Shown here piece after piece: positions 1-9,159 of a stretch of DNA of 33,057 nt. A program made the position numbers and the translations under genes. Positions within the stretch are counted from its first letter, which is position 1. The number at the start of each line of letters is the position of its first letter. Origin of the DNA: an uncultured Bacteroidota bacterium (GTDB taxonomy: Bacteria > Bacteroidota > Bacteroidia > Chitinophagales > Saprospiraceae); contig CAIYFY010000111.1 in NCBI GenBank assembly GCA_903925535.1, positions 1-33,057 of the forward strand. Reading direction: 5' to 3'. Below the pieces are notes generated by a model that was given only the letters and a program-made list of their open reading frames with translations, was not told where the DNA came from and ran no database searches.

Positions 1-1
1 C

Positions 2-1864
2 CTTTTCGTCCTCAGTTGCGGGATGGTTTTTGCGCAGCGGTTTTCCAACCTGCCGAAGGCTCAGCTGGCTCAACCGGCAAAGGCAGTTCCTGCCGTGAAG
101 AAACACTTCACCGGTTTTGAGACACACGACGGTCAGTGGGCAGAATCTGTTCCACCGGCAGCCAGCTCTGTACTGGGTATCGTTGGTAACACTGTTTATG
201 ACCTTCAGTCAAACGGCGGCTCGGGCCACCGTCTGCACAACTACGGCAACGGTAACCTCTCCGGTGTATTCACGCTCAGCCTGAACTCTTCCGGTTATCC
301 TGACCGCGGTACTGGCTACAACACAGCTAATGGCGGTGTGTGGGGTGCTGCTCCAACTGCCCGTATCGAGAATGCCCGTACAGGCTTTACCAATCTCTCT
401 GTTTCCACTGACGGTACAGAATACACGACTTCTCACCTCGGTGCGGGTAAAATTCGTCTCTCCAAGCGCGCTCCAGGCAGCAGCACATGGGAGCAGATTG
501 ATATCCCCAGCCCAACCACAGTACTGTGGAGCCGCCTCGCAGTAGGTGGTGCCGACGGCAAAACTGTACACATGATCACTTCCACCATGCCTACAGGTAA
601 TGGCGGTACGAAATTCCAGGGTATGGACGGCGTGCTAATCTACCACCGCTCACAGGATGGTGGCAACACATGGGATATTCAGGGTACACTGCTCCCTGGT
701 ATTGACAGCACCACTTTCCTCGGTACTGAAGTTGAAGGATACGCTATTGACGCCAATGGTAATAACGTGGCTATCGCAACAGTAAATACATGGAACGACT
801 GCCTTCTCTACACTTCTACCGATAATGGTACAACATGGGAGAAAAAAGTGGCCAACGACTTCCCGCTCGATCGCTATGTGGTCAACACTGGCTACGATCC
901 TGCTACACTGCCAGTTGACCCGGGTCAGCCAAACAGCATCTATGATATCTTCACTACCGATGGTACTGTGGACGTTATCATGGACGACCAGGGTATCGCG
1001 CACATGTTCTATGGTGCCACTTATGTGAACGACTCTATCATTGACGATACAGGCTGGTCTTTCTACCCCGGCACCAACATTGGTATCGTTTACTTCAACA
1101 GCCTGATGGACGACAACTCCGGCTTCATCTCCGGATACTGCCCTGACGTTGACAACGACGGCGTTCTGAGCGTTACCGATATCTCCAACTACGGTCTGGG
1201 CCTGAGCACACACCCTGCAGGTGCTTACGATGCCAACGGAAACGTATATGTTGTTTACTCTACCGTACACGAGCTGTACGTTGATGCCAACAGCAACTAC
1301 AACTTCCGCCAGCCATGGATCTGCGCTTCTTCAGACGCTGGTCAGACATGGACTGCACCAAAAGCACTGCTGAACCCGAATCTGCTCGACTCGGACTCTA
1401 CTGAAGTTCCGTTCCTCGAGTGCATCTTCAACTCTGCAGCCCGCCACGTTGACGACAAGGTACACGTGCTCTTCCAGGCTGACTACTCTCCGCTGACATT
1501 CCTCAACAGCCCTGATACAGACACTGAGCCAGGCGACAACAGCATCCGCTACGTTGGATACCCGGCTAACTGGGCACTGACCAATACAGTGAACGTACCA
1601 GCTGAATCCATGAAGTTCTCTGTTGTTCCAAATCCGGCCAACGACCGCATCGTACTCCAGTTCAACTCAGACCGCACACAGGAAAGCTGGGTAACACTGT
1701 ACGATATGCAGGGCCGCGCAGTACGCACGACTGCTCCTGTTACTGTAAGCGCAGGTGAAGGCGTTGTAAACATGAACATCGCAGACATCGCAGACGGTAT
1801 GTACATCGCCCGCCTGAACATGGGCAACCAGTTTGCTACCCAGAAGGTAGTGGTTAAACACTAA
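2..1864 (+). CDS. T9SS-secreted Asp-box (BNR/sialidase-like propeller) protein, 5' end truncated by window edge
   Basis: Frame is open upstream of ATG 23 and reads LFVLSCGMVFAQRFSNL, the end of a signal peptide. Asp-box motifs SQDGGNTW, STDNGTTW and SSDAGQTW. C-terminal type A sorting domain (SVVPNPANDRIVLQF...GRAVRT...GMYIARLNMGNQFATQKVVVKH). Confidence 0.85.
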   Translation, partial: LFVLSCGMVFAQRFSNLPKAQLAQPAKAVPAVKKHFTGFETHDGQWAESVPPAASSVLGIVGNTVYDLQSNGGSGHRLHNYGNGNLSGVFTLSLNSSGYPDRGTGYNTANGGVWGAAPTARIENARTGFTNLSVSTDGTEYTTSHLGAGKIRLSKRAPGSSTWEQIDIPSPTTVLWSRLAVGGADGKTVHMITSTMPTGNGGTKFQGMDGVLIYHRSQDGGNTWDIQGTLLPGIDSTTFLGTEVEGYAIDANGNNVAIATVNTWNDCLLYTSTDNGTTWEKKVANDFPLDRYVVNTGYDPATLPVDPGQPNSIYDIFTTDGTVDVIMDDQGIAHMFYGATYVNDSIIDDTGWSFYPGTNIGIVYFNSLMDDNSGFISGYCPDVDNDGVLSVTDISNYGLGLSTHPAGAYDANGNVYVVYSTVHELYVDANSNYNFRQPWICASSDAGQTWTAPKALLNPNLLDSDSTEVPFLECIFNSAARHVDDKVHVLFQADYSPLTFLNSPDTDTEPGDNSIRYVGYPANWALTNTVNVPAESMKFSVVPNPANDRIVLQFNSDRTQESWVTLYDMQGRAVRTTAPVTVSAGEGVVNMNIADIADGMYIARLNMGNQFATQKVVVKH

Positions 1865-1888
1865 TCACTTCTTCGACTGATACTTTGA

Positions 1889-1922
1889 CGGGGTCGGCGG
1901 GTAACTGCCGACCCCGTTTTTT
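1889..1922 (+). terminator. Rho-independent terminator
   Basis: Perfect 10-bp stem CGGGGTCGGC / GCCGACCCCG with 8-nt loop, followed by TTTTTT, 25 nt after the stop of the first CDS. Confidence 0.92.
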
Positions 1923-2061
1923 GTTTGTACAGATTTACATTAATTTTTTTTGCCGTATTCAAACCAACTATTAAACCAGTGCTGTACTTTTAGGTCCAAT
2001 GTGTGAGCATGGTTACAGGGATTCGTGCAACCGGCATATTTCACCGCCAAACTTATCATTT

Positions 2062-3723
2062 ATGGCTTCTTTGCAACCTTTTACAGGCCTTTTGGGACAA
2101 CGGCGCGCAGCGCATCTCCTCCGCCGTACCAGTTATGTATATTCGGCGTCGAAAGTGAACCAGATGGCCAGTCAGACAGCCGCACAGGCCCTTAACTCGC
2201 TTCTGATACCATATGGTCTCGCCACCGAACAGCCCATATACGACGACCCGTCCACCACTGCGAACGAAGCAGCTACATGGATTCTCCCGCTCCCTGGTAC
2301 AGACAATGCCAGTCTGCCCGCCCAGGATTTCGTACTGCGCAGGTATGTAGTAAGCTGGTGGTCCAACGAAGCCATGAGGGATCCGGGTATCGTACACAAG
2401 ATGATGATTTTCTGGCATCAGTATCTGGCAGTTTCCCTGCAGACCCTCGGAAGCAAACAGTTTTATGATTATTTGTCGCTGCTCCGATGGGGTGCAATTG
2501 GCAACTTCAAGAAGCTGGCAACCAAAATGGTTACAGATAATGTCATGCTGTTTTATCTGAACAATCACCAGAACACCGCTACCAATCCCAATGAAAACTT
2601 CGCCAGGGAATTCTTCGAGTTGTTTACCATCGGAAAGGGTCCGCAGATCGGTCCGGGAGACTACACCAATTATACAGAAGACGATATCGTGCAGGCTGCC
2701 AGGGTTTTCACCGGATTCAGGGCATCCACAGGTCGCACTGTAGTTGACACCGAAACCGGGATTCCGCGGGGCAATACCCTGTTCAGTGCACACGCTACCG
2801 GACCGAAGCAGTTCAGCAGCAAATTCCAGAATACAGTTATTCAGGGTGCAACCAATGCAGCAGGCATGTGGACTGAACTGAACAGTTTCGTGAATATGGT
2901 ATTTGCGCAGGAAGAAACGGCCAAAAACCTGTGCCGCAGATTGTACCGTTACTTCGTCAGCAGGAATATCACCGATGAAATAGAGACAGATATCATAGCT
3001 CCGCTGGCTACCAGCCTGATGGCAAACGGATATGAAGTGAAGCCCGTCTTGCTCAAACTGCTGCAGAGCCAGCACTTCTTCGACGAAGACGATTCCGATA
3101 ACAAGGACGAAATTATTGGCAGTATCATCAAATCGCCGCTGGAACTCGCCTACCAGTCGCTGTCGTTCTTCGGACTGCAGCCGGTGTCCATCTCAACCCA
3201 GCCCGCAAACAACTTCAACTTCCACGAGCGCGGCCTCGCCCAGCGCATGTTCACCATGGCCAATTTCAATCCGTTCCAACCCAGTGACGTGGCTGGCTAC
3301 CCCGGATTTTATCAGCATCCCGACTACAGCAGGGCCTGGTTCAACTCCAGCACTATTATCGCACGGTACAAAGTGCCCACCATGCTGATCAGTGGCAAAC
3401 TGACCATTGGCGGTTCTGTAAATACCGCACTCGGGGTCAAACTCAACGTAGCACCGTGGCTCAAAAGCGGCAGTGTGGTTACGGATCCATCCGACTCCTG
3501 GGTACTCGTTCAGGAACTGCTTCGCTATATGCTCCCCGAAACCGTGGATGCCGACAGGTTCGCCTATTTCCACGATACGGTTTTTCTGGACAACCTGCCT
3601 CCGGCCGACTGGACCTACGAATGGGAAAACTACCTGACTACCAATAATGACACCGAGGTGAAGATTCCGCTCGAGCGACTCATCACGGCCATTATGTACT
3701 CACCGGAGTACCAGACTTTTTGA
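2062..3723 (+). CDS. DUF1800 domain-containing protein
   Basis: LLGQRRAAHLLRRTSY...; MRDPGIVHKMMIFWHQYLAVS; NFAREFFELFTIGKGPQIGPGDYTNYTEDDIVQAARVFTGF is a typical DUF1800 pattern. In-frame ATG 2062 (MASLQPFTGLLG) preferred over 1999. Confidence 0.85.
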   Translation: MASLQPFTGLLGQRRAAHLLRRTSYVYSASKVNQMASQTAAQALNSLLIPYGLATEQPIYDDPSTTANEAATWILPLPGTDNASLPAQDFVLRRYVVSWWSNEAMRDPGIVHKMMIFWHQYLAVSLQTLGSKQFYDYLSLLRWGAIGNFKKLATKMVTDNVMLFYLNNHQNTATNPNENFAREFFELFTIGKGPQIGPGDYTNYTEDDIVQAARVFTGFRASTGRTVVDTETGIPRGNTLFSAHATGPKQFSSKFQNTVIQGATNAAGMWTELNSFVNMVFAQEETAKNLCRRLYRYFVSRNITDEIETDIIAPLATSLMANGYEVKPVLLKLLQSQHFFDEDDSDNKDEIIGSIIKSPLELAYQSLSFFGLQPVSISTQPANNFNFHERGLAQRMFTMANFNPFQPSDVAGYPGFYQHPDYSRAWFNSSTIIARYKVPTMLISGKLTIGGSVNTALGVKLNVAPWLKSGSVVTDPSDSWVLVQELLRYMLPETVDADRFAYFHDTVFLDNLPPADWTYEWENYLTTNNDTEVKIPLERLITAIMYSPEYQTF

Positions 3724-3741
3724 CAAGTCTCCGGTAAACGA

Positions 3742-3794
3742 TTTTGCATAATTTGCCGTTCTTTTGGTGTACCAAAACGGCAAATTATGCAAAA
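3742..3794. repeat. Near-perfect inverted repeat / hairpin overlapping the start codon of the next gene
   Basis: TTTTGCATAATTTGCCG (3742-3758) and CGGCAAATTATGCAAAA (3778-3794) are perfect 17-bp reverse complements. Inner TTTTGGT (3762-3768) / ACCAAAA (3771-3777) extends the stem across a 3-nt bulge. Confidence 0.95.
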
Positions 3795-4824
3795 TACCCT
3801 TTTTCTCCTGTTATTCATGCTCCTCGGGGCTCCCTCCGCTCATGTAACGGCACAGGAGCACGCAGACTGTATCACCGCCATGCAGATCTGTGAAAAAAAA
3901 ATCTATCATATTGATCATCTCTCCGGAGAAGGCCGCGATAAATCGGAGGCTGACCTCATTGCCTGCTTCATGGGTAGTGAAAATGACGGACAGGCAGAAG
4001 AGAACTCCATATGGATCCGGTTTGAAATAGCAAAGAGCGGAAACCTTACCTTTACTATTACCCCCGACCGGTACGACGATGACCTCGATTTCATCGTTTA
4101 CCGCCTCACCGACGGCACCTGTAACAATAAAAAAATCGTCCGGTGCAATGCAGCCGGAGATCCCGGCATCGCCGCCGGTACCAGTCCGTGCCTCGGTGAA
4201 ACCGGACTTCGCGAAGGAGAAACCGACAGCAGTGTGGACGCAGGTTGTAACGATACCGGCGATAATGCCTGGCTGGCCCCTCTTCAGGTCTCGAAAGGAG
4301 AGATTTATGTAATCCTGGTGAGCAATGTCAGCTCCCGCGGACCCGGATTTACCATACGTTTTGCCGGAACAGCGTTTATGCCCTGCGATCAGCAAAAGCC
4401 GCAGGCCACAGCAGTAAAGAAAAAACCTGCACCCAAACCCGCTGCCCCTCCGGTTGCGAAAAAGACTACCCGACCCGAAAGTATCGGAGGCCGCACCGTG
4501 GAAGTCGGTGAAGAACTAAAGGTAAAAAACAGAAAAATCAAACTGAAACTGTGGGACAGCCAGGTGGAAGACGGAGATATAATATCTGTATTTGTGAATG
4601 ATGCCAAAGTAGTGGATCACCTGCGCCTCAGACTGAAACCGCAGGAATTTGATATTGAACTGCCTCCGGGGAAAGAGCACTATATCACCATTTTTGCAGA
4701 TGATTTCGGCAAAGCAGAGCCTAATTCTGCCATGATTTCGATTAATGATGGCGTTAAAATACAGGTCATAGATCTGGTGGCCGGCAGAAAAAAACAGGAG
4801 AGCGTCCGAATAATTCTGGAGTAA
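3787..4824 (+). CDS. Secreted protein with N-terminal PPC-like domain and C-terminal beta-sandwich-like domain (Bacteroidota hypothetical)
   Basis: Signal peptide MQNTLFLLLFMLLGAPSAHVTAQ; SIWIRFEIAKSGNLTFTITPD...DLDFIVYRL PPC-like pattern; Ala/Pro/Lys-rich linker; C-terminal LKLWDSQVEDGDIISVFVND...PNSAMISINDG. Confidence 0.65.
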   Translation: MQNTLFLLLFMLLGAPSAHVTAQEHADCITAMQICEKKIYHIDHLSGEGRDKSEADLIACFMGSENDGQAEENSIWIRFEIAKSGNLTFTITPDRYDDDLDFIVYRLTDGTCNNKKIVRCNAAGDPGIAAGTSPCLGETGLREGETDSSVDAGCNDTGDNAWLAPLQVSKGEIYVILVSNVSSRGPGFTIRFAGTAFMPCDQQKPQATAVKKKPAPKPAAPPVAKKTTRPESIGGRTVEVGEELKVKNRKIKLKLWDSQVEDGDIISVFVNDAKVVDHLRLRLKPQEFDIELPPGKEHYITIFADDFGKAEPNSAMISINDGVKIQVIDLVAGRKKQESVRIILE

Positions 4825-4941
4825 ATCCTGTTTGGCACGATACTTGTAACATGATGAGCAGATTTCCACTTAATCCCTCCATACATTCACCTTTAATTCC
4901 GGTGTTGATAAAGTTGGCTGGCATCGGATAACCTAATCATC

Positions 4942-5250
4942 ATGACTGTTTATAATCACGACATCCAGGACTTCCCGTCCGGTGTCTCCGGCAAAGTAGA
5001 ATTGCTCCAAAATGCTCCTAATCCATTCATCGAGATGACGCTTCTCTGGTTCCGTTTACCTGATGCCGCACAAATTATGCTGCGCATTTTTGACTCCAGC
5101 GGCAAGGAGGTAAATACCAGGACAGGTCAGTATCAATCCGGTGAGCAACACATTATCCTTCACAGATCTGACTTTCAGGAACCAGGCTTTTATACATGCA
5201 GGCTTGAAACACCTTTCGGCGCAGCCAGCAGAAAACTGGTAATGTATTAA
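4942..5250 (+). CDS. Stand-alone T9SS C-terminal sorting-domain-like protein without obvious signal peptide
   Basis: LLQNAPNPFIEMTLLWFRLPDAAQIMLRIFDSSGKEVNTRTGQYQSGEQHIILHRSDFQEPGFYTCRLETPFGAASRKLVMY matches the type A sorting / FlgD-Ig-like layout; only about 20 aa precede it. Confidence 0.6.
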   Translation: MTVYNHDIQDFPSGVSGKVELLQNAPNPFIEMTLLWFRLPDAAQIMLRIFDSSGKEVNTRTGQYQSGEQHIILHRSDFQEPGFYTCRLETPFGAASRKLVMY

Positions 5251-5308
5251 GCAGCCGCTGTGATTTAAAAAGAACACTCCTTTTTCTTAATCAGTTATAT
5301 CCCGTTGA

Positions 5309-5344
5309 GGTCGCCTGTGGCACGAGCCCTGGCGACTTTTTTTT
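5309..5344 (+). terminator. Rho-independent terminator
   Basis: GTCGCC (5310-5315) / GGCGAC (5331-5336) stem with inner GGC-ACGA-GCC hairpin, followed by eight Ts. Confidence 0.8.
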
Positions 5345-5448
5345 GTGGTGAACGGAGCTCCCTGTCAACAATACGATACGCGGGATTCCTCTTTGCAGCC
5401 ACCATACCCGGATCATCGCCAGTTCAAACAGCCCGCGAAAAGATCGCG

Positions 5449-6630
5449 TTATGCGCCCGACAAACCTCTCTCAAGGCCGCGAAGTTCGGCCAGTCCGCGC
5501 ATACGGCCGTACAGTGAATAGCCGGGATTTGTTTTACGGTTAGCCGACTGGTCGCCCAGCATCCGGTGACCGTGATCGGGGCGGTACGGAATGGCCAGAT
5601 CGGTGCGGCCCTCGCGGGCGCGTCGCGCGACCTCCTGCAGAACTGCTTTCATCACGGCAGGCATATTGGCCGAGCCCTCGAGGTGACTGGCCTCGTAAAA
5701 GGAGCCGTCGTCCTCCAGTTGCACACTTCTGAAATGAAGAAAATGGATGCGCGAACCGAGTGCATTCACCATATCAGGCAAATGATTATCGGCCCGGGCC
5801 CCATAACTGCCCGTACAGAAACAGAGGCCGTTGTATTCGGAATCGTATGCAGCCAGCACAGCCCGCGCATCGGCAGCCGTGGAAACCACCCGCGGCAATC
5901 CGAATATGTCGAAAGGCGGGTCATCAGGGTGAATAGCCAGCCGGATACCAGCTTCTTCAGCCACAGGAACTATTTCCTGCAAAAAGAGCACCAGATTGTG
6001 CCGTAACCGTGCCGCATCAATACCACGGTAAGTGTCCAGTTTTTCCCTGAATGTTTCGATTGTGTACGACTCCTCCGATCCGGGCAAACCGGCGATGATA
6101 TTGGCGACAAGCCGGTTTCGGGCGTCTGTACCGGCATTATCGTACCACTCCCCTGCCCTTTTCACCACCTCCGGCGTATAGGACGCCGCTGCATCCGGCC
6201 GGTTAAGGATATGAATGTCGAAAGCAGCCACCTCCGTCATGTCAAAACGGAGGGCCTCCGAACCGTCATCCACGACAAATGCCAGATCGGTGCGGGTCCA
6301 GTCGAGCACAGGCATAAAATTGTAACACACCACCGGGATACCGCAGGCGGCGGCGTTGCGCAGACTCTCGCAGTAATTGGCGATATAGCGGACATAATCG
6401 CCGGTTCTTCGCTTGATATCCTCATGTACAGGGATACTTTCTATGACCGACCAGCGAAGTCCGGCCGACTCGATCATTGTTTTTCTTTCCTGAATGGCAT
6501 CCTGCGTCCAGACATCGCCGTTGGGCACGTGGTGAAGCGCGGAAACGATACCGGTTGCGCCGGTTTGCCGGATTTCCTGCAGTGTGATCGGGTCGGACGG
6601 GCCAAACCAGCGCCATGTTTGTTCGAGCAT
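5449..6630 (-). CDS. uxuA: Mannonate dehydratase
   Basis: MLEQTWRWFGPSDPITLQEIRQTGATGIVSALHHVPNGDVW..., HPDDPPFDIFGLPRVVSTAAD, YRPDHGHRMLGDQ, NPGYSLYGRMRGLAELRGLE are UxuA signatures. Start chosen at the conserved MLEQTWRW; the track ORF extends to 6654. Confidence 0.95.
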   Translation of the reverse strand: MLEQTWRWFGPSDPITLQEIRQTGATGIVSALHHVPNGDVWTQDAIQERKTMIESAGLRWSVIESIPVHEDIKRRTGDYVRYIANYCESLRNAAACGIPVVCYNFMPVLDWTRTDLAFVVDDGSEALRFDMTEVAAFDIHILNRPDAAASYTPEVVKRAGEWYDNAGTDARNRLVANIIAGLPGSEESYTIETFREKLDTYRGIDAARLRHNLVLFLQEIVPVAEEAGIRLAIHPDDPPFDIFGLPRVVSTAADARAVLAAYDSEYNGLCFCTGSYGARADNHLPDMVNALGSRIHFLHFRSVQLEDDGSFYEASHLEGSANMPAVMKAVLQEVARRAREGRTDLAIPYRPDHGHRMLGDQSANRKTNPGYSLYGRMRGLAELRGLERGLSGA

Positions 6631-6656
6631 GATAGTCAGTGTTTCAGGGGGCAAAA

Positions 6657-8135
6657 CTAATCTTCCTCCGCTTCTCTGCGCCTTGACCTGGTATGCACCC
6701 TGAGAATTTTTTGATTGTGCCTTTTTACTTCCGCAGAGCCGCGCAGCGACCAGAGCTGGTCGCGGGCCTGCGCATGCGAGCGGGCGAGATTAACGACAGG
6801 GGCCGGGTAATCGCCGGTTCCGTACATCAGGGTATCGAGCGGGGTCATCAGCCAGGGCTCGTGCAACAGAGGGAGTGGCAATCCGGCGAGCTCCGGCAGC
6901 CATTTTCGGATGAAAACGCCCTCGGGATCGTGCTCCTGCGACTGCTTCACGGGGTTGTAAATACGGATGGTATTCACGCCCATTACCCCTGCCTGCATCT
7001 GGAACTGCGGGTAGTGGATACCGGGTTCATAGTCCAGAAACAGTCGGGCGAGGTGGTGGGCGCCTGCCTGCCAGGGCTGCCACAGGTGGTGCGTGAGGAA
7101 AGAGACCAGCATGGCCCGCATCCTGAAGTTAAGATAGCCGGTCTCGCGCACGGAGCGCATGCACGCGTCCACGAGCGGAAAGCCCGTCCGGCCCTCCTTC
7201 CAGGCAGAAACCAGCATATCATCCTGCTCCGTCCTGACGCCGTCGAAGCCCGGATTCAGGTTGCTGAACTCCATACTGCACGATGCTTCAAACTTCTGAA
7301 TGAAATGGCTTTGCCAGAACAGGCGACTGACAAACTGCTCCAGGTTCCGGTCGGGTCCGCGCTCCGACATCACTGCGCTGGCTGCATGGAATGCCTGCCG
7401 GACGCTCATATTGCCCCATGTTAGGTACGGAGAAATACGGCTGCAGTGATAGCGCGCTGCTTCCGGTTTGGAGATACTGCGCATATACTGCCGGCTCCGG
7501 TCGAGCAAAAAGGAGCGCAGATAGGCAGATGCAGCCCGTTCACCGCCCGGCTGCATAGAGGTGGAGGCAGTCCGGATACCCGGCGGCAGCGATTCAATAT
7601 TCCAGGCCTCGCCGAATCCGGACGGGAGTTCCATACCACGGAAAGCGGACCAGTCAGGTTGATCGGGTGGCGCCTCCAGCCGGCGGCGGTAGTCTGCATC
7701 CCAGGTTTTCCTGTGAAGGAGCCTGCGCTGCACACCGTTGGTCTGATACTCATTCCACCGGATACTGTGCTGGCGGGCATATTTGGCCACCCGGAGGTCG
7801 CGGTCGAAAGTAACCCGGTTGCCGGTTTCCACACTGGAGAAAATGGTATTGATACGGAGGAAAGGGCGCAGCGCCTCCAGCACCTCCGTGAATTCGGCGT
7901 GGAAACTGTACAGTCTGATATGGCGCCGGGCGAGCGTTTCCTGCATTTCTCGAATACTCTGCCACACAAACCGCCAGTGGCGTTCGTCGCTGTCGGGCGC
8001 CTCCATCCACGAGGGCTCGAAGCAGTGCAGCAGCAGCACCGGTGCACCTGCGCGGATGGCCTCCTTCAGCGGCTCGTGGTCGTTGAGCCGCAGGTCGCGC
8101 TTAAACCAGACTATATTACAGTATTCAGACATCAT
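6657..8135 (-). CDS. Photolyase/cryptochrome family flavoprotein (deoxyribodipyrimidine photolyase-like)
   Basis: [24 protein letters not shown]...[125 protein letters not shown]. Start could be 8147, 8135 or 8132. Confidence 0.92.
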   Translation of the reverse strand: MMSEYCNIVWFKRDLRLNDHEPLKEAIRAGAPVLLLHCFEPSWMEAPDSDERHWRFVWQSIREMQETLARRHIRLYSFHAEFTEVLEALRPFLRINTIFSSVETGNRVTFDRDLRVAKYARQHSIRWNEYQTNGVQRRLLHRKTWDADYRRRLEAPPDQPDWSAFRGMELPSGFGEAWNIESLPPGIRTASTSMQPGGERAASAYLRSFLLDRSRQYMRSISKPEAARYHCSRISPYLTWGNMSVRQAFHAASAVMSERGPDRNLEQFVSRLFWQSHFIQKFEASCSMEFSNLNPGFDGVRTEQDDMLVSAWKEGRTGFPLVDACMRSVRETGYLNFRMRAMLVSFLTHHLWQPWQAGAHHLARLFLDYEPGIHYPQFQMQAGVMGVNTIRIYNPVKQSQEHDPEGVFIRKWLPELAGLPLPLLHEPWLMTPLDTLMYGTGDYPAPVVNLARSHAQARDQLWSLRGSAEVKRHNQKILRVHTRSRRREAEED

Positions 8136-8186
8136 GGAAGTAAACAATATCCGGGAAAAGAGGTTTTAACTGACTAAAAGAACAGC

Positions 8187-8888
8187 ATGAACAGGACATA
8201 CGTACTCATCGGCGCCAGTCAGGGCATCGGACTCGAACTGGCAAAGCAACTCACCGCCGACGGACACCGCGTGGTGGCCCTCAGCCGCCATCCGGGTGGA
8301 CTGGCCGACCTGCCCGGAGTGGAATACCATGCATTCGATGTACTGCAGGATGAATTTCCGGCGGCCGTTCTGCCGGCGGAGATACACGGACTGGCCTACA
8401 TGCCCGGCAGTATCAATCTCAAGGGATTTAATACCATTAAACCGGAGCAGTTCAGGGATGAGTTTGAAATTAACTGCGTGGGCGCCATCCGCTGCATACA
8501 GGCTTCCCTGAAGACACTGAAACAGACGCCGGGTGCATCCGTGCTGCTGTTCAGCACCGTGGCGGTAGGCGTGGGCATGCCTTTCCACGCCGGAATAGCT
8601 GCGGCCAAGGGCGCCGTGGAAGGCCTTACGCGCGCGCTAGCGGCCGAGCTGGCCCCGCAGGTGCGCGTGAACTGTATCGCTCCTTCCCTCACAAACACCC
8701 CGCTGGCTGCACGCCTCCTGAACACCGAAGAAAAAATGGCCGCAGCGGCTGCGCGTCACCCGATGAAGAAAGCCGGCGACCCCGCAGAAATTGCCGCACT
8801 GGGCGCTTTCCTGCTGTCACCCTCCGCCGCCTGGATTACCGGACAAATCATGCACGCTGATGGCGGAATGAGCACACTCAAGGTATGA
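8187..8888 (+). CDS. SDR family oxidoreductase
   Basis: [18 protein letters not shown] Rossmann motif; [66 protein letters not shown]. Confidence 0.9.
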   Translation: MNRTYVLIGASQGIGLELAKQLTADGHRVVALSRHPGGLADLPGVEYHAFDVLQDEFPAAVLPAEIHGLAYMPGSINLKGFNTIKPEQFRDEFEINCVGAIRCIQASLKTLKQTPGASVLLFSTVAVGVGMPFHAGIAAAKGAVEGLTRALAAELAPQVRVNCIAPSLTNTPLAARLLNTEEKMAAAAARHPMKKAGDPAEIAALGAFLLSPSAAWITGQIMHADGGMSTLKV

Positions 8889-9028
8889 AAAACGTAAAAA
8901 AAGAACACCTTCCAACCAAAATATGCCCGGTTTGTCAGCGCCCCTTCACCTGGCGGAAAAAATGGGAAAAGGTATGGGAGGAGGTGAAGTATTGCAGTGA
9001 CGGGTGCCGGAAGAAAGGGCTCAGGTAA
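8885..9028 (+). CDS. DUF2256 domain-containing small Cys4 protein (47 aa), absent from the supplied ORF track
   Basis: My translation: [47 protein letters not shown]. CPVCxRPFxWRKKWxxxWxxVxYCSxxCR is the DUF2256 pattern. ATGA overlap with the SDR stop. Confidence 0.88.
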   Translation: MKNVKKEHLPTKICPVCQRPFTWRKKWEKVWEEVKYCSDGCRKKGLR

Positions 9029-9126
9029 GAGGCAGTTACATGTACATGGCTTCTGCAGGAATATTCATTTTATAAAAATTTCTGCGGAAAGAGGCAGTAT
9101 AAACACAAAAAATTTGTTAAAAATAT

Positions 9127-9155
9127 TTTGTTTTAAAAAATGAAGAATATATTTG
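9127..9155 (+). promoter_or_regulatory. Bacteroidota-type promoter (TTTG-N17-TATATTTG) upstream of the Panacea gene
   Basis: TTTG 9127-9130, 17-nt spacer, TATATTTG 9148-9155; ATG at 9160. Confidence 0.7.
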
Positions 9156-9159
9156 CACC

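Noticed and set aside
650-1270. 206-aa minus-strand ORF opposite the first CDS
   Set aside because: Antisense shadow in a codon-biased gene; Val-rich composition without motifs.
2056-3075. 339-aa minus-strand ORF opposite DUF1800
   Set aside because: Antisense to a well-supported DUF1800 CDS; low-complexity, no domain pattern.
5305-5517. 70-aa plus-strand ORF after the terminator
   Set aside because: Begins inside the terminator stem and overlaps the uxuA 3' end; no domain.
6693-8177. Two 243-aa plus-strand ORFs opposite the photolyase
   Set aside because: Overlap a clear photolyase CDS; no homology-like motifs.
9020-9120. Repeated AGAGGCAGT motif and ACATGT palindrome downstream of DUF2256
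   Set aside because: Too short and only two copies; expected by chance in an A/T-rich spacer.
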